Positions 11,482-25,540 of a stretch of 64,000 nt of DNA are shown here, in pieces (position 1 is the stretch's first letter; the number at the start of each line of letters is the position of its first letter). A model generated the notes under the pieces. That model did not search any database. It worked only from the letters and a program-made list of their open reading frames with translations, and had not been told where the DNA came from. The DNA lies in the NCBI GenBank assembly GCA_020629795.1, contig JAHDCR010000004.1, positions 25,075 through 89,074 of the forward strand, in the 5' to 3' direction. Made by a program: the position numbers and the translations under genes. This stretch comes from Candidatus Altimarinota bacterium. Lineage in GTDB: Bacteria > Patescibacteriota > Gracilibacteria > BD1-5 > UBA6164.

Positions 11482-14400
11482 ATGAAAAATTACCTTTCTC
11501 TCTGAATTCTGTGGACTATATGAATTCTTGTTATGTTTTTTTACTATATTTGATATCCATTTCACGGAGAAACAAAAGATGTGTTTTTTTATTTATATGT
11601 ACTACTCGTTTGAATTATATATGGTTGATATAAAATCTTACAAAACTTTAACTCGCTAGGGTATATAACTATTAAACCATCTTATTTAATATGAGGATTC
11701 TTGGTTCAATATTTTTTAGTTTGTATTTATTTCTTTGTAGTTTCTTGACCACAAGCAGGTCTGTGAATTATCTTATTTACTAAGAGTATTCTATATATTT
11801 TAGTTGCAGCTACTATATGGATGAGTTTTTATTGTCTTTGAAAAAAAATATTATCTCTACATGAAAATATTCATATCAAGGATCCAAATATAGAATCCTT
11901 GGTCTCTCTTGGTCTTTGATTTATAACTACTATGTTTTTTATATTCATAGCTGCTAGTATGTGAAGATATGACTTTATCACTATACTTATTATATTTTGA
12001 ATCAGTATAGGAATATCATTTTCTCAGTGGAATACTATTTTTTACAATTTTATAAATTATAAAAAAGAATATCTCAGATCACCAAATCAATTTTTATGAA
12101 ACACATCTTTAATAATAGATGAATTATTATTTCTATTTATTACATTTTTACTTTCTGTTAATTTTTTATCTGTTTTTAGACCATTTCCAATTGGTTGGGA
12201 TGATTTAGGAGCATATATGAATTATCCTAAATTACTATCAGGAGCAGGGGAGCATATTGCAATAGGGAAAATGTATCTCTGGGAATTATATACTTGAATT
12301 TGATTTCTTGCGGGAAGCCAAACATTTGCGTTTTATCTCAATTCTTTTGCCTGAGTGATTGCTGTAATTGCAATTTATCTTTCCATTAATACTTTTACGA
12401 GATTTACCAAACAAAAGTATAACTTTTGACTCTTAGCATCGAGTATATTTCTTATGATGCCTATGGTTGTGTTTCAGGTAGCAAAAGATATGAAAATAGA
12501 TGTGGGGCTTTTTTCATTGAGCGCAATTGCTCTGAGTCTTTTATATTATTTACTCTTTTCAAATAGTAAAAAGAGCTATATTCTTTATGGAATTTTAGGT
12601 CTTTTAGTATGAGCTGCTTTTGCTATAAAAGTTACTTCATTACTCCTTTTGCTCTGAATAATAGCAGCAGTATTTTATCATACATATAAAATACGAGGAT
12701 TTATAGTATTTGTTCTCCTATTTATAGGAATATTCTCGATAGCAAATTTGTGGTGACTCATGAATGTGGTCATTCCATGATCTGGAAATGGTTTAATGCA
12801 ACTTGGTTTTTTATGCAGTTGACTCTCAGTTGCTTGATTTGCAGTATTGTTATTTTGAAAACAATCAGGCTCAAGTGAAAAATCTTGAAATATATTTGTA
12901 GCTCAACTGCTGAGCCTACTCTTATGATTTATAATTGCGTTAACTCCATGGATGTTAAAGCATATTTCAGAAATCCCTAGTGATTTTACTCCTGGTGTCA
13001 CAACACTTATATCATGAATCTCAGATAAGTATGATATTGATTATTCTACTATTTATAAACAGGACGAGTTAGAACTAATTCAATGAGTATTAGAGTCTTG
13101 AATTAGTGCTTCTTGAACAACATCAAATGAAGATTGGGGGAGATATTTTTGATATGAGAAAGGTATAAATAATTTTCTCAAACTTCCATGGAACTTAACA
13201 TTTCAAACGAATCAAAAAGGAGAATTTACAGATATTACATTTTTGTTCTTAGCGCTAATCCCAGGAACATTTTTATTTTTACCATATAGAAGAGAAGAAT
13301 ATAAATATCCGGTCATCGCAGCAATAGTTTTATGAATGTTATATTATGTGCCTTCTCCGATTTCTTGATTATTTACGAATGTTTTTTCTACTATAAATTT
13401 ACCTAGCTGATACGGTATTATTATTTGATTATTTTTATTACCAATATTGTACTTTTCATGGGCTTTAAATAAAGAAAAGAAAGCTACAAATTTCTTTCTT
13501 GTAAATCTCTCTTTCCTTACTGTCTATATGTGACTTTGGGCAATATCATCATATGGAGTTGTTTGGTATGGTATAGTTATGTATTTTGTACTTATACTAT
13601 TAATAGTTATATGTATTTTTTCTTCAGCTGAGAATGAAGAAACTCACAGATATGTAAGTTATAGTGTGTTGTTATTTGTTTTTATATATGCTTTTGGTTC
13701 AGCTATACCACACGGTATTTCAAATATCAAAGCTGCTGCATATACAGAGTATAAAGTATGAAATTTCAATGAAGAAGTCTCTTTGATGAGTTATCATCCT
13801 GAATATTTTTCAATAATGTATGAAATTAATGTATCAGATGATAATAAACAAGAGTTATTTATAGACTACAGAAAACGTCTGCTTGTGGCACTAAGTTCTA
13901 CAGATGATTTTGAGCAAGTATTGCCTCAAATACAAGCATACACGTCTATGAATGAGTTACACAAACTTATAGTGGAACTTGCAAAAGTTGATTTTCCAGG
14001 TGAGAATATTGACGCAGCAATCACTCAATTACGTCAAGAATTATACGACTTGGTAATCTATACTCCTAAGGAATTTAAAAATACTAAAAATATATATAGA
14101 GTCTGAACATTCTTAAAATATTTTATATCAGAAAACAATACTAGACTTTTTGAAGACGGTCTGATTACTCAGTTTGCAAACTATATTTACAATGATGAAG
14201 ATGAAATAGTACTTGATAGATTTGATAAGCTTGAAATAGATTATATTTTATTAGATTTAAATGCAGCAACTATTGATAATGATCCTGCTAAAAATCTCAC
14301 AAAAAGGTATGAAGATTTATTGAGTTTTCTCAAAAATCCTCAAGTAGAACTGATAGAAACAGATAGTATATGTCTGAGGCTAGCAATCGATAATTATAAA

Positions 14401-14670
14401 ATAGAGCAAAACTTAGAAACTTATATGTGACTTGCATCAGTAAATCATAGTTCTGAATACTCTCAAGCACAAAAAAGAAATGCATGTTTCTCATTTATAC
14501 AAAAAGTAATTTCAAGTGAGCAATCACTCCAGATGCATCCATATTTGAATGCCTATAGAAATGCAATCATTTGAGCTGAAATAGATTTAAATGATGCTGA
14601 AATGGTAATATGAGCATTACATCAACTCATTAGATGAAACTGATATAAGGCACTTTTTAAAATAAACTAA
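11482..14670 (+). CDS. Large polytopic membrane protein, GT-C glycosyltransferase-like
   Basis: 1062 aa. Roughly the first 750 residues are dense in hydrophobic helices; the last ~300 form a soluble domain. The loop FRPFPIGWDDLGAYMNYP carries an acidic pair in the position typical of GT-C enzymes, which use polyprenyl-phosphate sugars at the outer face of the membrane. No closer family name can be defended from the sequence. It is transcribed alone and ends in a strong bidirectional hairpin. A role in glycan transfer is inferred from topology and from the nearby glycan cluster. Confidence 0.72.
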
Positions 14671-14709
14671 AATAAAAAATAAGCTTACAAAGTAAGCTTA
14701 TTTTTTATT
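14671..14709. terminator. Bidirectional hairpin between GT-C-like gene and DtxR-type gene
   Basis: Perfect 18-bp arms with an AAA loop and A/T runs on both sides. It starts directly after the + strand TAA at 14668-14670, and the minus-strand stop at 14698-14700 lies inside the right arm. Confidence 0.9.
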
Positions 14710-15114
14710 GTTTTCTAGAAAATTTTCGAGCTTTCGAGTGATGTGTGAGGATATCAGGTGTTCTATTTTACAAGCAGTGATAATTGATTCTTCTTGTTTT
14801 GCTCCTAGTACTTCAGTGAAAAATTTTATAAATAAATTCCTGTTTTTTTTAATTTTTTCAACAGCACTTTTCCCAAGTTCAGAGAGGAGTATGAATCTAT
14901 TTTTATCTTCCTCTATAAGTCATTTTTTCATGAGTCATTTGAGTCAAGTGGAACAGCTTCATGCTGTGATTTCTAATTCTCTTGCTATATCAACACTTCG
15001 AGCATATCACATGTCATCGTGTAATTCATCGATTGCTAATAAATAGTGCGCTGCTGAGTGTGAGATACTATTTTCCTCAAACTCTTTCCAGACTTGGCTT
15101 GTTTCGTGAGACAT
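14698..15114 (-). CDS. DtxR/MntR-family metal-dependent transcriptional repressor
   Basis: 138 aa, matching the two-domain MntR-like form without an SH3 domain. The winged helix reads AIDELHDDMGYARSVDIARELEITAGSCSTGLKGLMKKGLIEED. The dimerisation and metal region has FFTEVLGAKQEES and ACKIEHLIS, where the Glu and His match metal ligands of the family. It should sense manganese or iron and control metal homeostasis. No metal transporter lies in the window. Its final codon and stop are within the shared terminator hairpin. Confidence 0.88.
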
Positions 15115-15206
15115 ATTATAATATTACAATAATAGATTATATTTTAATTATATAAAAACATTGAGATATTAATAATTAATTATTATTTTTTCAAAGAAAA
15201 AGGTTC

Positions 15207-16235
15207 TTAAGCAATAAGTCATTCTGCCATGCCTTTTACTGAATAAGATACTGTTTTAAACATATTTTTTATTATAGTTCATTCTAGTTTTGTTATTTCT
15301 GACCTGATTTTTTCTGCCATAATCGGGTTAACCTCTTCTGCGATTGGTAATATAAATATTCTCGTTTCTCTTAATTTTTTGAGTACTTTTTCTTCACTCA
15401 TGTGTCAAAGAGTTTTGAGATTATGCAGTCTGTCAGCAAGCTTAACATTAATAGATCTTAGACATATTTTTTTAAGCCACTCTTCAGAGTATTTTATTTG
15501 AAGTTTATTCGCTTCTCATTTTGAGTATTCATAAAATGTATCGAAATCTAAATACTTTTCGAAATGCTTTGTATTTCTAATTGATTTATATTTTCCTTTA
15601 AGAAAATTATATTTCTCTACTACATCGGGAGGTAAGAGTGTATCATCTATTATTTTTCATGATAGATCTAAGTTTTCCTCTCATATAAGTTCAAAACATT
15701 GCTCAAAAACTTTTTTTTCTTCTTCATTATCAATATATGTATCAAAGCTTGTTTTTGATATGATATGAACTCAAAATGCAATTTCTTTTCATTTGTGTGA
15801 TAGGGCTTTCCATAAGCTATGATAATCATGTGGTGTGTCTTCTATAATATCATGTAATAGTGCTACAAATATATCTTCAATATTTAGAGAATCTAAACTA
15901 GATTCCTCAGTAAGTATAAAAGCTGTTTCTAATAGATGGTAAAAATATGGAGTTTCATCACTTCTCAGACTACTAGAAAATAAATCATCCACCATAGAGT
16001 AAATTGATCTAAATTGCTTCCAAAGCTTTTTTTTATGCTCAGATGTTGGATATTTTGTTTCTTTGTTTGGAATTTTATCCCATATCATGTCCCACATAAA
16101 ATTTATTTCTTTTCCTGTTGGTAAAAAATGGGGATTATCTTTCAATATACGTCAAAAAATAGGATGCACTTCAATTTCATTTCATTGTGCTTGGTTATAG
16201 GGAGCGGGGATTGTAGTGGGATGTGCTCTTCTCAC
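15207..16235 (-). CDS. HD-domain protein related to (p)ppGpp hydrolases
   Basis: 342 aa. A histidine (HLLETAFIL) precedes the metal-binding FVALLHDIIEDTPHDY, and the downstream VKLADRLHNLKTL is the second conserved HD/ED region of RelA/SpoT hydrolase domains. No synthetase domain is visible, so it may act as a small alarmone hydrolase or another phosphohydrolase. The ORF track starts it at a TTG (16145), but the frame is open to GTG at 16235 just after an in-frame TAA. That start adds 30 residues and is my choice. I checked 15207-15800 for in-frame stops and found none. Confidence 0.78.
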
Positions 16236-16333
16236 TATTTATAAATATATATTATTCAGTAAAATATACTAAAAAACACAAATATTGCAAATTATAATAT
16301 TTATGTTTTTAATAATTTAATGAAGATTTAATA

Positions 16334-17482
<1,149 letters not shown>

Positions 17483-17491
17483 AAATAATCG

Positions 17492-17532
17492 AAAAAAAAT
17501 ATCTTCTAGAGTATAGGTAAGATATTTTTTTT
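17492..17532 (-). terminator. Hairpin between HD phosphohydrolase gene and tgt
   Basis: AAAAAAAATATCTT and its complement form perfect 14-bp arms around a 13-base loop. It begins 2 bases past the HD-gene stop on the minus strand and precedes the tgt start by 9 bases. Confidence 0.8.
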
Positions 17533-17534
17533 GT

Positions 17535-18128
17535 CTAACTTTGAGATACTCTTTGTGATTTGAGCTCTTCGAGATTTTTTAAAAGTTTTTCGTTTCTTTC
17601 TTTAATTTGAGTATCAGTATAAAATACATGTCATCTGACTATATCGAGTGAAGCGTGGTGCCAATCTGGGTCTTTGATTTTAATATTTTTCATAAGCTCG
17701 AGCTCTCTTTTTATTTTTTCATTTATATCAAAAAAATCTTCTCTTCCTAGATTGTCCATATCTGCGTCTTTGATAATTTCTTCCAGTAGGTTTTTTGGTT
17801 TAGCGCTCGGAGCAGTTGCTAGAATTATTTCTTGTATGGTTTTTATTTTTTCTTCTGGGTATAAAATAGTCCTAAGATAATTTCGAGCAATCTTTGCTCA
17901 AAAAGTTTCATTATTATCATACTCAATAATAAAACCAGTATCGTGAAATAAAGCTGCAATAGTAATCATTTCAATTTCATCCTGACTACATCATTCCATT
18001 GTAGCAAGATAAATTCAACGCTCCATAACACTGAGTGCATGATCATATTGATGATAGTACATATTCTCAAGTGGTATGAGGAGATAGTTTACATATTTTT
18101 TAATATCTGAAATAAGTGCTTTATCCAT
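17535..18128 (-). CDS. HD-domain phosphohydrolase
   Basis: 197 aa. The pattern YYHQYDHALSVMERG, then ITIAALFHDTGFI and a later KDADMDNLG, gives the H...HD...D metal ligands of HD hydrolases. It probably hydrolyses a nucleotide or cyclic nucleotide; the substrate cannot be named. Its ATG is 7 bases from the stop of the upstream RseP-like gene, so the two are likely co-transcribed. It ends in TAG followed by a hairpin. Confidence 0.8.
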
Positions 18129-18135
18129 GATTGTT

Positions 18136-19488
18136 TTAATCAGTAAATATTTTTATAATATCATTATACGCTATTAAAATTGAGAGAGCAATTAATAGGA
18201 GAAAAAATATAACGTGAACTAAGTTTTCTAAATCTCATGAAAGTCGAGATTTTCAAAATATTGTATCTACGGCACTTCTGATCCACAATAATAATAACCT
18301 TCATCCATCAAGAGCAGGGATTGGAAGGAGATTAAAAACTCATAGATTTACTGATATTATAGCTCAAAGAATTATGAGTATCGTAACTCAACGACTCATT
18401 GATTCTGTAATCACTGTGACAATTCCTATAGGTCCAGCAACACTTTCTATAGCCTCTTGTCTATCCTCTGGTGTTTCTGGTGTAAAGATATTTTTTACCA
18501 GCACTCCAAGTCAAGACAGTGTCAGTCGGATTTGCGCATATGTCTCTGATACTCCATATTTTACAGAATCCACTCATCAATACTTATATATAAAATCTTC
18601 ATTTTGATATATATTTGGTGAAAGGTATGCTCCAATAAGCCCATCATCTCATAATGTAATTCCAAATTCTTTATTTTCAAAATATCTAGGGCAATTTGCA
18701 GTATCTGGACACTCTGGAGTTGACAGAGTTAGTGTGATTGCATTATTCTTGCTTGATTGAATGATTTTTTGCGCTCTAGCTATATCAGTAATTTTTTCTC
18801 AATTTATTTGCGTAAGAATATCTCATTGTAGTATATTTGCATTTTCTGCTAATGATCACTCAATTGGATACAAAATTATACCTTCATCCTCTATTAATAT
18901 TCATTCTTGAATTGCATCTTCATAGCTAGGAATTATTTTAGAAGGAGTGTTTGTTTCTATAAAAGTATTTACTCAAACTGGTTTTACTCATATGAAAAAC
19001 AATGCAGAAAATATCACAGCTGCGAGTATAAAATTCATTACTACTCCTGCAAGTAGTACAGCTGATTTGGCTAAAATATGCTTTTCATAAAAATTTGCTC
19101 ATGTTTTTTGGTTTTCTAAGCGAGCTTGTATAAATTTTCGTTCTTGTTTAGTGATTGCTATTCATTTTTTTGTATAGATTTCATCTCAGGAATTTAGTTT
19201 TTTTCAGAGTCATTTTTGTGTTAATAGTTTTCATTTTTTCCCATAGTAACTGAGAAATAACTCAGATTCTCATGTTATTTTTACAAAACCTCCAAGTGGA
19301 ATCCAATTGAGTGAAAACAGAGTTCACTCTTTATTTTTCCAGAGTTTTTTCGCTCTAGGTGGTATTCCTAATCCAAACTCATCCACATGGATTCAAAATA
19401 TTTTAGCTGTCTTATAGTGTCCGTATTCGTGAAGTAATACTATGATTGAAAACATAATAAAACTCACAAGTATTCATAACAAAATCAT
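18136..19488 (-). CDS. rseP: Site-2 intramembrane metalloprotease, RseP/M50 family
   Basis: 450 aa, the usual size. A first membrane helix carries the zinc-binding HEYGH at residues 20-24. A PDZ-like domain sits in the middle (QGDILTQINGEKITD), and the C-terminal helix has NLLPIPALDGGR, whose Asp is the third zinc ligand. Such proteases cut membrane-anchored anti-sigma factors or signal-peptide remnants. No sigma or anti-sigma gene is adjacent. It is transcribed away from the 1340-aa orphan and appears to head a two-gene unit with the HD hydrolase. Confidence 0.92.
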
Positions 19489-19571
19489 AGAGTTGTTTTA
19501 AGTAATATATACTAGGCTCTATGTTATAAGTGAGTGAATATATTACAAGTTATTTTTATCTGAGTCTTTTT

Positions 19572-19600
19572 TTGATTTTTAGGCTATTTTATAGTATAGT
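19572..19600 (+). promoter_or_regulatory. Candidate promoter for the 1340-aa orphan gene
   Basis: TTGATT (19572-19577) and TATAGT (19595-19600) are separated by 17 bases, and the start codon follows 29 bases later. It lies in the 140-base divergent gap shared with rseP. Confidence 0.5.
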
Positions 19601-19628
19601 ATAGTTAATATTTTTTAAGTCATTAATT

Positions 19629-22600
19629 ATGACGGAGATAAATTGATCTCATAAGCCAGGTGAATTGGATGAGGAAAAAAATTCTTCTGGAAATAAAACA
19701 TCTCAAGAGAGTCTTATTCTCAAAGCATACAAATGATTTATTCAGCAAGGAATTGATACTCAAGGGGTTGCATTTATCAATAAGTTTGCTCACTTAGATG
19801 ATAACGATTTGTCCTATAAAGAGGAATTTCAAAAATATATTGATAGTAAAGAAGAGTTTATAAGTTTAGGAGATGATTTTAAGAACAAAATGAGTTTGTG
19901 AAAAATTAAGAACTTAATTTGACCAGAACTATGAAAGTATAAGGCAGAAAGAGCTATCTTTAAAAAATATATATTATCAAGTTTTGATATTTCAAATGAT
20001 GAGTATGAGAATAAATTTTGAAAAATAATTAGTAATATATGAATTTCAAAATTGAGAGATTTGCGTTGAAATACTATTGAAACACGTGCATATTTTGAAT
20101 GACTTGGTATGAGTTTTCCTCTAAATAGAGATATTAAGCAATTTCTAGATGAGCTCGATATTACTCAAAGAGTAGAAAAAATTAAGCCCAATTCCAGGAA
20201 GGATAGAGTAGAAATAGAATTAGCTTCTGCAAAAGAAAGCCTTGATGTTAATAGTGCAAATTTTGCTACAAATTTTTTATATTTACTTCAATATCTTTAC
20301 GAAGAAGAAGGTTTGCTATCATTTGATGAAAAATTGCAACTATTTAAAAAATTTGTTCCATCAATTTCAGTGATTCAAGCAAAAAAATCATGACTTATAA
20401 GTGAAGTTGAAATAGAACAATATATAAATGATGTAATTCTCTTTTGAGTTACATCAGATAAGGATCTATTATATCAAGGAATATATCAAGATATATCATC
20501 TTTAGAGATAGAGACGTCAAGATTGAATATATCAAATAATAATGATATTTCGAAATTAGTAAGTTATTGAAATTTTAAAGATTTTGCATTAAATCTTCAA
20601 AAAAATTATCATGAAATTAATTCCGACGGGCCGGTAAAATTTGAGTCTTTAATATCTGAAATTTCTACCAAATATCCTTCAAAAGTATCTTGATTATCTA
20701 ATTTTTCTCAGTGAAATATTTTAGAAATTGAAGTTTCAGACGATGGAAAAAACTACCATAGCGAGTATTATGAAATTTTCTCTATTTCTTCAAATTCAGT
20801 TCCGCAAAATCGAGTATCTCTTGTTAACAGGGGATGAAATGGTATATATACACCAAATGAAGAAAAGAAATTAGAACATAAATTTTATTCTGATTTTTTA
20901 GATCTAGTATGATTTGATAATGTAAAGAATGTAAACTTTTATTCAAAGGCTAATTTTGAACAAAAAGCTGTAAGTGGGGAAATAAAAGAAGATTTATGAA
21001 ATTTTCAATATCTATGAAGTAAGGATAAAGAGGCTAGGATGATTCGTCAAAGAAGAGAATTGGAACAAGCATTTATATATGATGGTATAATGGAGGAATG
21101 AGATGACTTTGATGTCATTTTTGATAATTTAACTTCTGAGCAAAGGCAAGATTATAAAATACAAATTGAAAGTTATGAATGATCTATAGACATTAATAGT
21201 TATAATATTCTTCAGGAGTTAAACACTATAGATACTGAATGAAGAGAATATGGATTTGAAGTTGGGACTAGCTTTACAACAAAAAATGATGAAGATCAGT
21301 ACACAATCACAAGTATAGATGAAAATGATTTATATTGAGAAATTGGAATTACTAATATCTGATGAGATACTCAGCTTATTAGCTTTGAAGTATTTTTAGA
21401 AACTTTTAAACTAAAACAATGTAAGAGAACAGCTAAAATTAACTCTGCAAATGAATTAGTTTCTTATGTACAAAATGAACAAAATATTTGGAGAGATATA
21501 AATTTTACTTCAAATACATTAACAAGTCAAGATTCAAAAGGGAATACATACCATAACGATTACCTTGTTGCTTCAGAGAAAGGGAATAAGTTTTGGAAGG
21601 ATTATGACTTACTCAAGATATGAGATTTTTCTTGAACTCATGTCACGGTTTATTTATGAAAACAATGAAAAGCTAATAAAGATAAAGATGACGATAAAAC
21701 TAATCCTGAATATCAAACAGAAAGAGAAAGTATAGATGTTCCTGTAGGAGTTCTAGCAACTTGGATTAAAATGTCATGACTTGAACCAAAAAATATACAG
21801 CAAGAAAATGCTAAAGAAGAAGTCTTACCTAACGGGCCCAAGATGAAAAAATGAGCTTGGAGTTATTATATTAATAATTTTGCTAGTATAACAACTATTA
21901 TATCTGCTTGAAAAAGATATGTAGAAATGTGGTCTGAATATCTTAAGCAGTGAAATGATGCCCAAGTTGCTAAGCTGGTTAGTAAAATACCTTGAATTAG
22001 TGAGGAGCAAAAAGCTGGTATGAGAATGTTGCTTGAGTCTGCTGAGAAGAAGAGTATGGAAGAATATATTGAAAAACTCAAAATTTTAGACTCTAAGGAA
22101 GCCACAGCTCTTATAGAAAAGTGGATTACTGATGTGAACACTTCAGAAGCCCAAAAAGAAGCATGACTGTTTTATATGTGTGAAAAATATTGAGTTTTAT
22201 ATGAAAAAGGTCCACTCATTAAACATAAGTGAACATTTCTTTGGTATACCACTTTGTGATGAAGAATATGAGATGAACTGTATAGAAAGGAAGAAGCCAA
22301 AGCAAAGAAATTAGGTATTCAATTTACCGAAGAAGATTTAGTATATGTCCTTTTAAACAAACAATGAAAAGAATCCAATGCAGGATGATTAAAACCAAAA
22401 CGTAGATGAAAACTCTATAAAGAATATGAGGCTATAATGTGAAAGTGAAGATGAGACGAAATTGAAAAATGAGAAAAAGATGCATCTAAAAAACGAAACT
22501 ATATACAGAGAGAGGAATTTGCAATAGAAGAGCTTGCAGATTGAGGTTGGCCAAACTCAATTTGAGCTATGAAAGCAGCAGTATGAAAGTGAGCTGATGG

Positions 22601-23651
22601 TGATGTAGCAAGATTAAATTGTATACCGTTTGTTATGATGGTATCTTGAGCAGCTAATTCATTTTTTCAAGAAAGTGCAGATGCTTTTAAAAACGGTATT
22701 ATTCCAACACAATTTTTTGTCTGAAAACAAACAACTATTGATTTATATGTTGATTGTGTTGAGCAGCTTATTGATGATATAGAGACTAATTTAGGTTGAG
22801 AATATATTGGTATGAAAAATGCCTATATTAAAGCTCGCTCTTCTTCCAATGAACATGATAGAGTTATGGCAGTTTATAAAACATTTTTCCAAAAGAATGA
22901 AAAATGGTGAGATACTCTTAGTAGGTCTTTACTTATGCTTAATACTCGTAGAAAAGATAAAGAGGCAGTTTTCGAAACCTGGATTGAGGATAATCAAGAT
23001 AATTCTACATATAGAAGTTATATGGAGACATTTAGAGGATGATTAAGTGCAACAAAGGATGAGCGCTTTAAAGAGGAATGAATTCTTAAAGATGGATTAT
23101 CTCCAGAAGGTTGAGTTGGAACTTGAGGAATTAGTAATTGGTATAGAAAAGATATTCCAAAACATTTCCTACAGCAGCAGAGCTGAGGAGTATGATTTAG
23201 AAATCAAGATATGTGAGGGCTGCAGTGGTGAGAAATATCAGCACAAATTGACTCACTTGCGGAAAACGAATATTTAGATAATAGCTATAAAAGACTTAGA
23301 ATTGGAAACATTCTTAAGTGACTTATGGATGGGCTTGCATTTAGTTATGCTCAAAGAGATTGAGTGCTGGATTCAATTCTGACTAATAGAGGGCATGTTT
23401 TTTACACTAAATTTAATCAGTGGTGAGTAGAGAGTACAGATTGGGACAAGTGAGATAGTAATTTTTCAGATGGCTCATTTATAAGATGAAACAAAATTAT
23501 TAATCGCTATTTAGACAATATTCTATGATCTAATACTCTTATGAGTCAGTCGGTGAATCAGCCTAACTTTAGTATCAACGATATTACTGAAATCACAGCA
23601 AAACAAGCAGCTAGTAAATTAACGAAAAATAATTCGGATAATGACTATTAA
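19629..23651 (+). CDS. Giant 1340-aa protein of unknown function
   Basis: Under code 25 this is one continuous 4023-base frame; with UGA as stop it falls into many scraps. I do not recognise the family. It lacks an N-terminal signal peptide and clear membrane helices. The N-terminal ~280 residues are charged and helical. A middle region (EVSDDGKNYHSEYYEIFSIS and similar) is beta-rich. The C-terminal half has basic, Gly-rich linkers and ends in KQAASKLTKNNSDNDY. It is probably intracellular. It is flanked by the rseP-type gene and a convergent pilin-like gene and ends in a shared hairpin. Confidence 0.8.
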
Positions 23652-23675
23652 AATAATCCTTTACAGGATTATTTT
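23650..23675. terminator. Bidirectional hairpin between the 1340-aa gene and the pilin-like gene
   Basis: AAAATAATCCT pairs with AGGATTATTTT around a TTAC loop. The + strand TAA (23649-23651) overlaps the left arm and the minus-strand stop (23669-23671) lies in the right arm. Confidence 0.85.
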
Positions 23676-24334
23676 TTTGCTTTCCAATTTGTTAGTATAG
23701 TACTCATTTCGAGTTTTTGAGTTTCTTGTTTTGCTCTGTCACTCCACTGAACTAATACTGTTACTTTTACCGAATCATTTGTATATTGGTCTGATCAAAC
23801 TAAGTTTCATGAGCTATCAATATAATCAACATTTAATTCTCTTGTATAAAATGGCTCTGTTCCTACTCAGTATATGATTCATCCTGATTGAGTATAAAAT
23901 CCATCTATACTTTCTTTTCTGATAGCAAATTCATTTCTATAAGAATCATCAGCGTAAGAATCTCAAGGTCAATATGTTCATAAAGCTAATCGAAACTTAT
24001 TCTCTGAATCTCTATATATTTTAAAGCCTTCGTTCGTATCATGTTGTATATAACTCGTTCCTCAGACATTTCCTATACAAGTTAATTCGTAATCAAGAAC
24101 ATTCCAGCAATTTTCGTAATCTGCACCATACAATTCCCAGTTTGTATCTCTAATATTAATAAATGCCTCGAGTCAGTCGCGAGCAATTTGTATTGCCTCA
24201 ATTCTGTTAGACGTAGAATCAGCGAGCTTTTGTGATGAAACAAGCAGTCAATAGACTCATGTTATTCCAGTAACTACAACAAGTAAAACAATCATAGATT
24301 CAATTATTGAAGTTGCTCGTAGCGAATATTTCAT
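23669..24334 (-). CDS. Type IV pilin-like protein
   Basis: 221 aa. The N-terminus is a short basic leader (MKYSLRA) followed by TSIIESMIVLLVVVTGITGVYGLLV. This gives a class III prepilin signal with Glu at +5 after cleavage behind Ala7 instead of the usual Gly. The rest is a beta-rich globular domain with Cys residues (YENCW, ELTC) that may pair. It should be inserted in the membrane and assembled into a pilus or pseudopilus. No other pilus gene is nearby, so it may be a minor pilin. Confidence 0.82.
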
Positions 24335-24405
24335 CAGTTTAATATAGAAAAATATTTATATGAAATCAGTATAAAAAACTTTTATAAATTCACAATACTT
24401 TTGGC

Positions 24406-24433
24406 TTTACAAAGATAAAAATTTCTATACAAT
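24406..24433 (+). promoter_or_regulatory. Candidate promoter for rlmN
   Basis: TTTACA (24406-24411), a 16-base spacer and TACAAT (24428-24433) lie 30 bases before the rlmN start codon. Confidence 0.5.
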
Positions 24434-24463
24434 CCCCGAGCCTTAACCTAAACGTTCAAAACT

Positions 24464-25540
24464 ATGACACGTTTTTCAATACATAATCAGACTCAGCTCA
24501 AAGAACTCCTTGCAGAAAATAAAATTCCTGCATTTAGATATGGTCAAATAGAAAATGCGATCTATAAGAACTTCATTACAGATTTTGATGAAATTCAGAC
24601 TATACCTAAGGATTTGAGAGAACTTTTAAAAGAAAAATGTTTTTATCAATCACTTGAAGTAGAGCATCAAGCTACTTCGAAAAATGACCAAACCAGTAAA
24701 TTTCTTTTTAGAACTACAGATAACCTTCTCATTGAGGCTGTTTTAATGCGACATCTCTCAGGAAGAAATACCCTATGTATATCATGCCAAGCAGGGTGTC
24801 CTATGGCTTGTACTTTTTGTGCTACTGGAAAATTATGACTTCAAAAAAATCTCCCACTTCATGAAATAGTAGAACAAGTAATGTATGCTGCAAAACTCGT
24901 AAATGATGAAGGATCTAAACTCAGAAATATCGTGTTCATGGGAATGTGAGAACCAATGCTTAATTATGACGTTATGAAAGAAGCAATTCATATGTTTACG
25001 GACCAAAAGAAGTTTGATCTTTCAAATCGTAGAGTAACAGTTTCAACTTGTGGTATTGTTCCAGGAATTAAAAAGTTTACTCAAGACTTCCCACAAACAT
25101 CACTCGCTATATCTCTCCACGCACCTAATGATGAAATCAGAAAGACTATTATGCCGGTTGATCATACCTATGATGTAAAAACTTTGATGGCTAGTTTAGA
25201 CGAATATACTGAAAAAACCAATAAAAGAATATTCTATGAATATATCATGATAAACGGAGTCAATGATCACCTCAAACTTGCAGATGAACTCGGAAAACTC
25301 CTAGAGTGAAGACTTGCTCACGTAAATTTTATTCCATACAATGCCTGAGAGGGAACAGCTTCAGATGGATATACTACAACTCCAAGATTTATCATAGAAA
25401 AATTCCAAAAAATACTTTCAAAATACGGAGTAGTTTCTACTATCAGAGCTACGATGTGAGATGATATCGATGCTGCATGTGGACAGCTTGCAAGAAAGAA
25501 GAAAGATGAAGAAAATGAAATAGAAAAAGCTCAGGATTAA
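24464..25540 (+). CDS. rlmN: 23S rRNA (A2503)/tRNA (A37) methyltransferase RlmN
   Basis: 358 aa. A radical-SAM enzyme that methylates C2 of adenosine. The cluster motif CPMACTFC supplies Cys112, Cys116 and Cys119. GMGEPMLNYD, STCGIVPGI, SLHAPND and INGVNDH follow in the family order. The late Cys in DDIDAACGQLA matches the methylated catalytic cysteine. UGA codes the second Gly in GMGEP, which breaks the ORF track there. The last codons lie inside the terminator palindrome, giving the C-terminus KAQD. Confidence 0.95.

Noticed and set aside
22819-23277. Plus-strand ORFs of 75 and 76 aa
   Set aside because: They are in another frame inside the 1340-aa orphan, whose own frame is open throughout.
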